Positions 38,145 through 40,358 of a DNA stretch of 40,358 nucleotides are shown one piece after another; the stretch's first letter is position 1, and every line of letters starts with the position of its first letter. The position numbers and the translations under genes are program-made. Origin of the DNA: Ignavibacteria bacterium GWC2_36_12 (GTDB taxonomy: Bacteria; Bacteroidota; Ignavibacteria; Ignavibacteriales; Ignavibacteriaceae); assembly GCA_001802795.1 (NCBI GenBank), contig MGZZ01000003.1, forward strand, positions 1 to 40,358. The letters are read 5' to 3'. Under the pieces are notes generated by a model that saw nothing but the letters and a program-made list of their open reading frames with translations, searched no databases and was not told where the DNA came from.

Positions 38145-39536
38145 TTACTTTTTTTGATTCTTTAACCTTGCAATACAATTTATCAACGCTCTTGAAGTAT
38201 GATAATTAGCTTTCCATATTGTGGCTTTGCGAAAATATTTATTACTGGGAACTTTATCTATTCCTCCCCAGTACCAATCACCATTAATTTGATCAATCAA
38301 ATATCTTTTAATATAGCTCCACTGAATACAAAATCTTTCATAATAATTTAATTCATCTTCCGGGAACAATTCCGACATCATCAATAAAGAGTTAAGAGCT
38401 TCTGCCTGAGACCACCATTCCTTTGTGTCTCTGATTATTGATGCCCTGTTTTCTTCACCATAATAATATCCGCCGTCATACAATCCTCCATATTCCTCAT
38501 CCCAACCGTTTTCTAATGAGTGATCAACCATCTTCTTAGCCTTATAAAGAGTAGTAATATCATTTTTGATTCCCAACGTTCCGGATGCTTCCAACATTAA
38601 ATAAGCTGTCTCAATATCATGTCCAAATGAAACATGGTCAAATTCATAATTTTTATTTCTGATTTCTGCAGTAGAATCACGATACGAAACGGGAGTCCAA
38701 TCCTTCTTAAAGAAAAGATTCAAGTAACCTTTATTTGTAGTAGCGATATCTCTTATTATATGCAACAAAGAAGTAAGTCGTTCTTTTAGCTTCTCGTTAT
38801 GCCAAACGCTGTACAGTTCAGTAAAAGCTTCAAGAAGATGAATGCTGCTGTTTTGATCTTTAGGAGGATCGTTTCCGTATCCATCTGTATAGGGAACTCC
38901 CTCTCTTGAAATGAACTGAAAATAACCACCATAAAGAGAATCATAACTATTCTTCTCAAGCCAATAAAAAGTTTCTTCAGCTAATTTTAATGCTGAAATA
39001 TCACCGGAGGCTTTGTAGTAGGCTGCTAATCCATATATTGCAAAAGCATTGCCATAAACTCTTTTTATGATCTTTCCGTTTTCTTTTAAAGGTTCTCCTT
39101 CCCTGTTCACCAAATCATAAAACCCGCCAAACTCTTTGTCCCACATTGTGCTTTTTAAGAATTCAAAACCGTGAGCAGCGACTTTCAATAACAAATTCTT
39201 TTTATTACTGTCTTTATAAAACTGTGCTGCATTAGATGCTGACCAAACGTGGCGCGCTTGGGTGACAATCATTTTATTTTGCCTGCCTTGCAATTCCCAT
39301 TTATAATTTATGTCGCTAAAAAAACCACCGTAAACAGTATCAATGGATTTGGGATACCAAAGTTCGAACATATTATCGAGATTGGTTTCCATTTCTATTA
39401 GTACGCTATCGCAACCTGTTAAGAAACCATCTGGATTACTTATACTTTTGGATTGTGTGGGTAAAGCGATAACAAAAATGAAAAGCGAAATCAAAACTGA
39501 TCTTCTTTTATTTATTTGAATGTTCTGTATCTTCAT
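38145..39536 (-). CDS. AGE-family epimerase, cellobiose 2-epimerase-like, with N-terminal signal peptide
   Basis: Signal-like MKIQNIQINKRRSVLISLFIFVIALPTQSKS; GGFFSDINY; TQARHVWSAS; VYGNAFAIYGLAAYY; NSSIHLLEAFTELY; EFDHVSFGHDIETAYLMLEAS; WWSQAEALNSLL; WKANYHTSRALINCIARL. These are conserved motifs of cellobiose 2-epimerase/AGE proteins. Confidence 0.85.
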   Translation of the reverse strand: MKIQNIQINKRRSVLISLFIFVIALPTQSKSISNPDGFLTGCDSVLIEMETNLDNMFELWYPKSIDTVYGGFFSDINYKWELQGRQNKMIVTQARHVWSASNAAQFYKDSNKKNLLLKVAAHGFEFLKSTMWDKEFGGFYDLVNREGEPLKENGKIIKRVYGNAFAIYGLAAYYKASGDISALKLAEETFYWLEKNSYDSLYGGYFQFISREGVPYTDGYGNDPPKDQNSSIHLLEAFTELYSVWHNEKLKERLTSLLHIIRDIATTNKGYLNLFFKKDWTPVSYRDSTAEIRNKNYEFDHVSFGHDIETAYLMLEASGTLGIKNDITTLYKAKKMVDHSLENGWDEEYGGLYDGGYYYGEENRASIIRDTKEWWSQAEALNSLLMMSELFPEDELNYYERFCIQWSYIKRYLIDQINGDWYWGGIDKVPSNKYFRKATIWKANYHTSRALINCIARLKNQKK

Positions 39537-39634
39537 TTTCTAATAATTTTACCAATAATCGATCATTTTCAAAAAACGGTTGAATATTTTTTATTTCCTA
39601 GCCGGCAGATATAATAAATATGAATAAATAGTAC

Positions 39635-39683
39635 AAGAATTTTCAAAAAAATTATTGTGTCAATTCATATTCAGAAAATTCTT
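39635..39683. promoter_or_regulatory. Inverted repeat AAGAATTTTC ... GAAAATTCTT in a divergent promoter region
   Basis: Perfect 10-bp arms (39635-39644 and 39674-39683) separated by 29 nt, between the epimerase (-) and SDR (+) genes. Confidence 0.35.
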
Positions 39684-39773
39684 AACTGATAATCGCGGAA
39701 AAAGAATATCCGATACATCGTTATATTTAAACATTTTATTTATGATATTTAGGAATAACAAACAGGAAATTAG

Positions 39774-40358
39774 ATGGAATATTTGAAAACTCTTTTTAAT
39801 TTAGAAAATAAAGTAGCAGTTATAACAGGTGGAAGCGGAATACTCGGCAACGAAATGGCAAAGGGTTTATTAAATACAGGGGCTAAAGTTGTTATACTTG
39901 GTACAAACGAAGAAAAACTTAAGCATAAGGTTGAAGTACTAAACAGCATAAGCAATAATATTATCGGGCTGAAATGTAATGTCCTCGATGAAAAAAATAT
40001 CAGGGATGTAAATGAAAAAGTTTTAAGTAAGTTTGATAAAGTAGATATACTGATTAACGCAGCCGGTGGTCATTTGCCGGGGGCGGTAATTGGCGTTAAT
40101 CAAAATATATTCGATCTGAACATTGAAGATATGAATAAAGTTACCAACCTTAACTTAAACGGTACAATTCTTCCCACTTTAATTTTCAGCAGAAGCATGG
40201 CTGATCGGAAAAAAGGTTCAATAATTAATATTTCTTCAATGGCTTCCTACAGGGCTATAACCCGTGTTGTAGGATATTCAGCTGCTAAAGCAGCTATTGA
40301 TAATTTCACCCGCTGGATGGCTGTTGAAATGGCATTAAAGTTTGGCAATGAAATCAGG
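39774..40358 (+). CDS. SDR-family oxidoreductase (possibly mannonate/fructuronate-type), 3' end truncated by window edge
   Basis: ATG at 39774, open to the window end: MEYLKTLFNLENKVAVITGGSGILGNEMAKGLL (Rossmann TGxxxGxG), INAAGGH (NAG), INISSMAS, YSAAKAA (YxxxK). Substrate assignment is weak. Confidence 0.88.
   Translation, partial: MEYLKTLFNLENKVAVITGGSGILGNEMAKGLLNTGAKVVILGTNEEKLKHKVEVLNSISNNIIGLKCNVLDEKNIRDVNEKVLSKFDKVDILINAAGGHLPGAVIGVNQNIFDLNIEDMNKVTNLNLNGTILPTLIFSRSMADRKKGSIINISSMASYRAITRVVGYSAAKAAIDNFTRWMAVEMALKFGNEIR

Noticed and set aside
1-40358. CRISPR arrays, tRNA/rRNA genes, transposases, prophage genes
   Set aside because: No regularly spaced direct repeats, no tRNA/rRNA-like sequence recognised, and all large ORFs fit carbohydrate-locus functions.

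Overview
The window is an AT-rich carbohydrate-uptake and degradation locus. It looks like a Bacteroidota/Chlorobi-group organism, possibly Ignavibacteria-like; this is inferred from protein style only. It encodes three TonB-dependent receptors with an N-terminal carboxypeptidase-regulatory-like domain and two SSS-family symporters. It also encodes two large secreted FN3 proteins with a 'PNPY' C-terminal region, a PorV-like outer-membrane protein, an IPT/TIG lipoprotein, and a tandem CBM9-like protein with a type IX secretion (T9SS) sorting domain. The enzymes are a GH5 endoglucanase, a GH94 cellobiose phosphorylase, a GH5_7-like mannanase lipoprotein, a sialate-O-acetylesterase-family SGNH esterase, two tandem membrane SGNH-TPR proteins and a signal-peptide-bearing AGE/cellobiose 2-epimerase-like protein. 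A secreted beta-helix protein and the start of an SDR oxidoreductase complete the set. Together they suggest beta-(gluco)mannan or cellulose utilisation without a recognisable SusD. The most interesting points are: (i) a head-to-head duplicated TonB receptor + FN3/PNPY cassette in which the two FN3/PNPY proteins differ by a swapped module (CBM5/12-like versus phage-tail-fibre-like), with one copy carrying its own PorV-like gene; (ii) an apparently exported cellobiose 2-epimerase near cellobiose phosphorylase and mannanase genes; and (iii) a tandem SGNH-TPR pair inside the hydrolase operon. No RNA genes, CRISPR arrays, transposases or transcriptional regulators were recognised.
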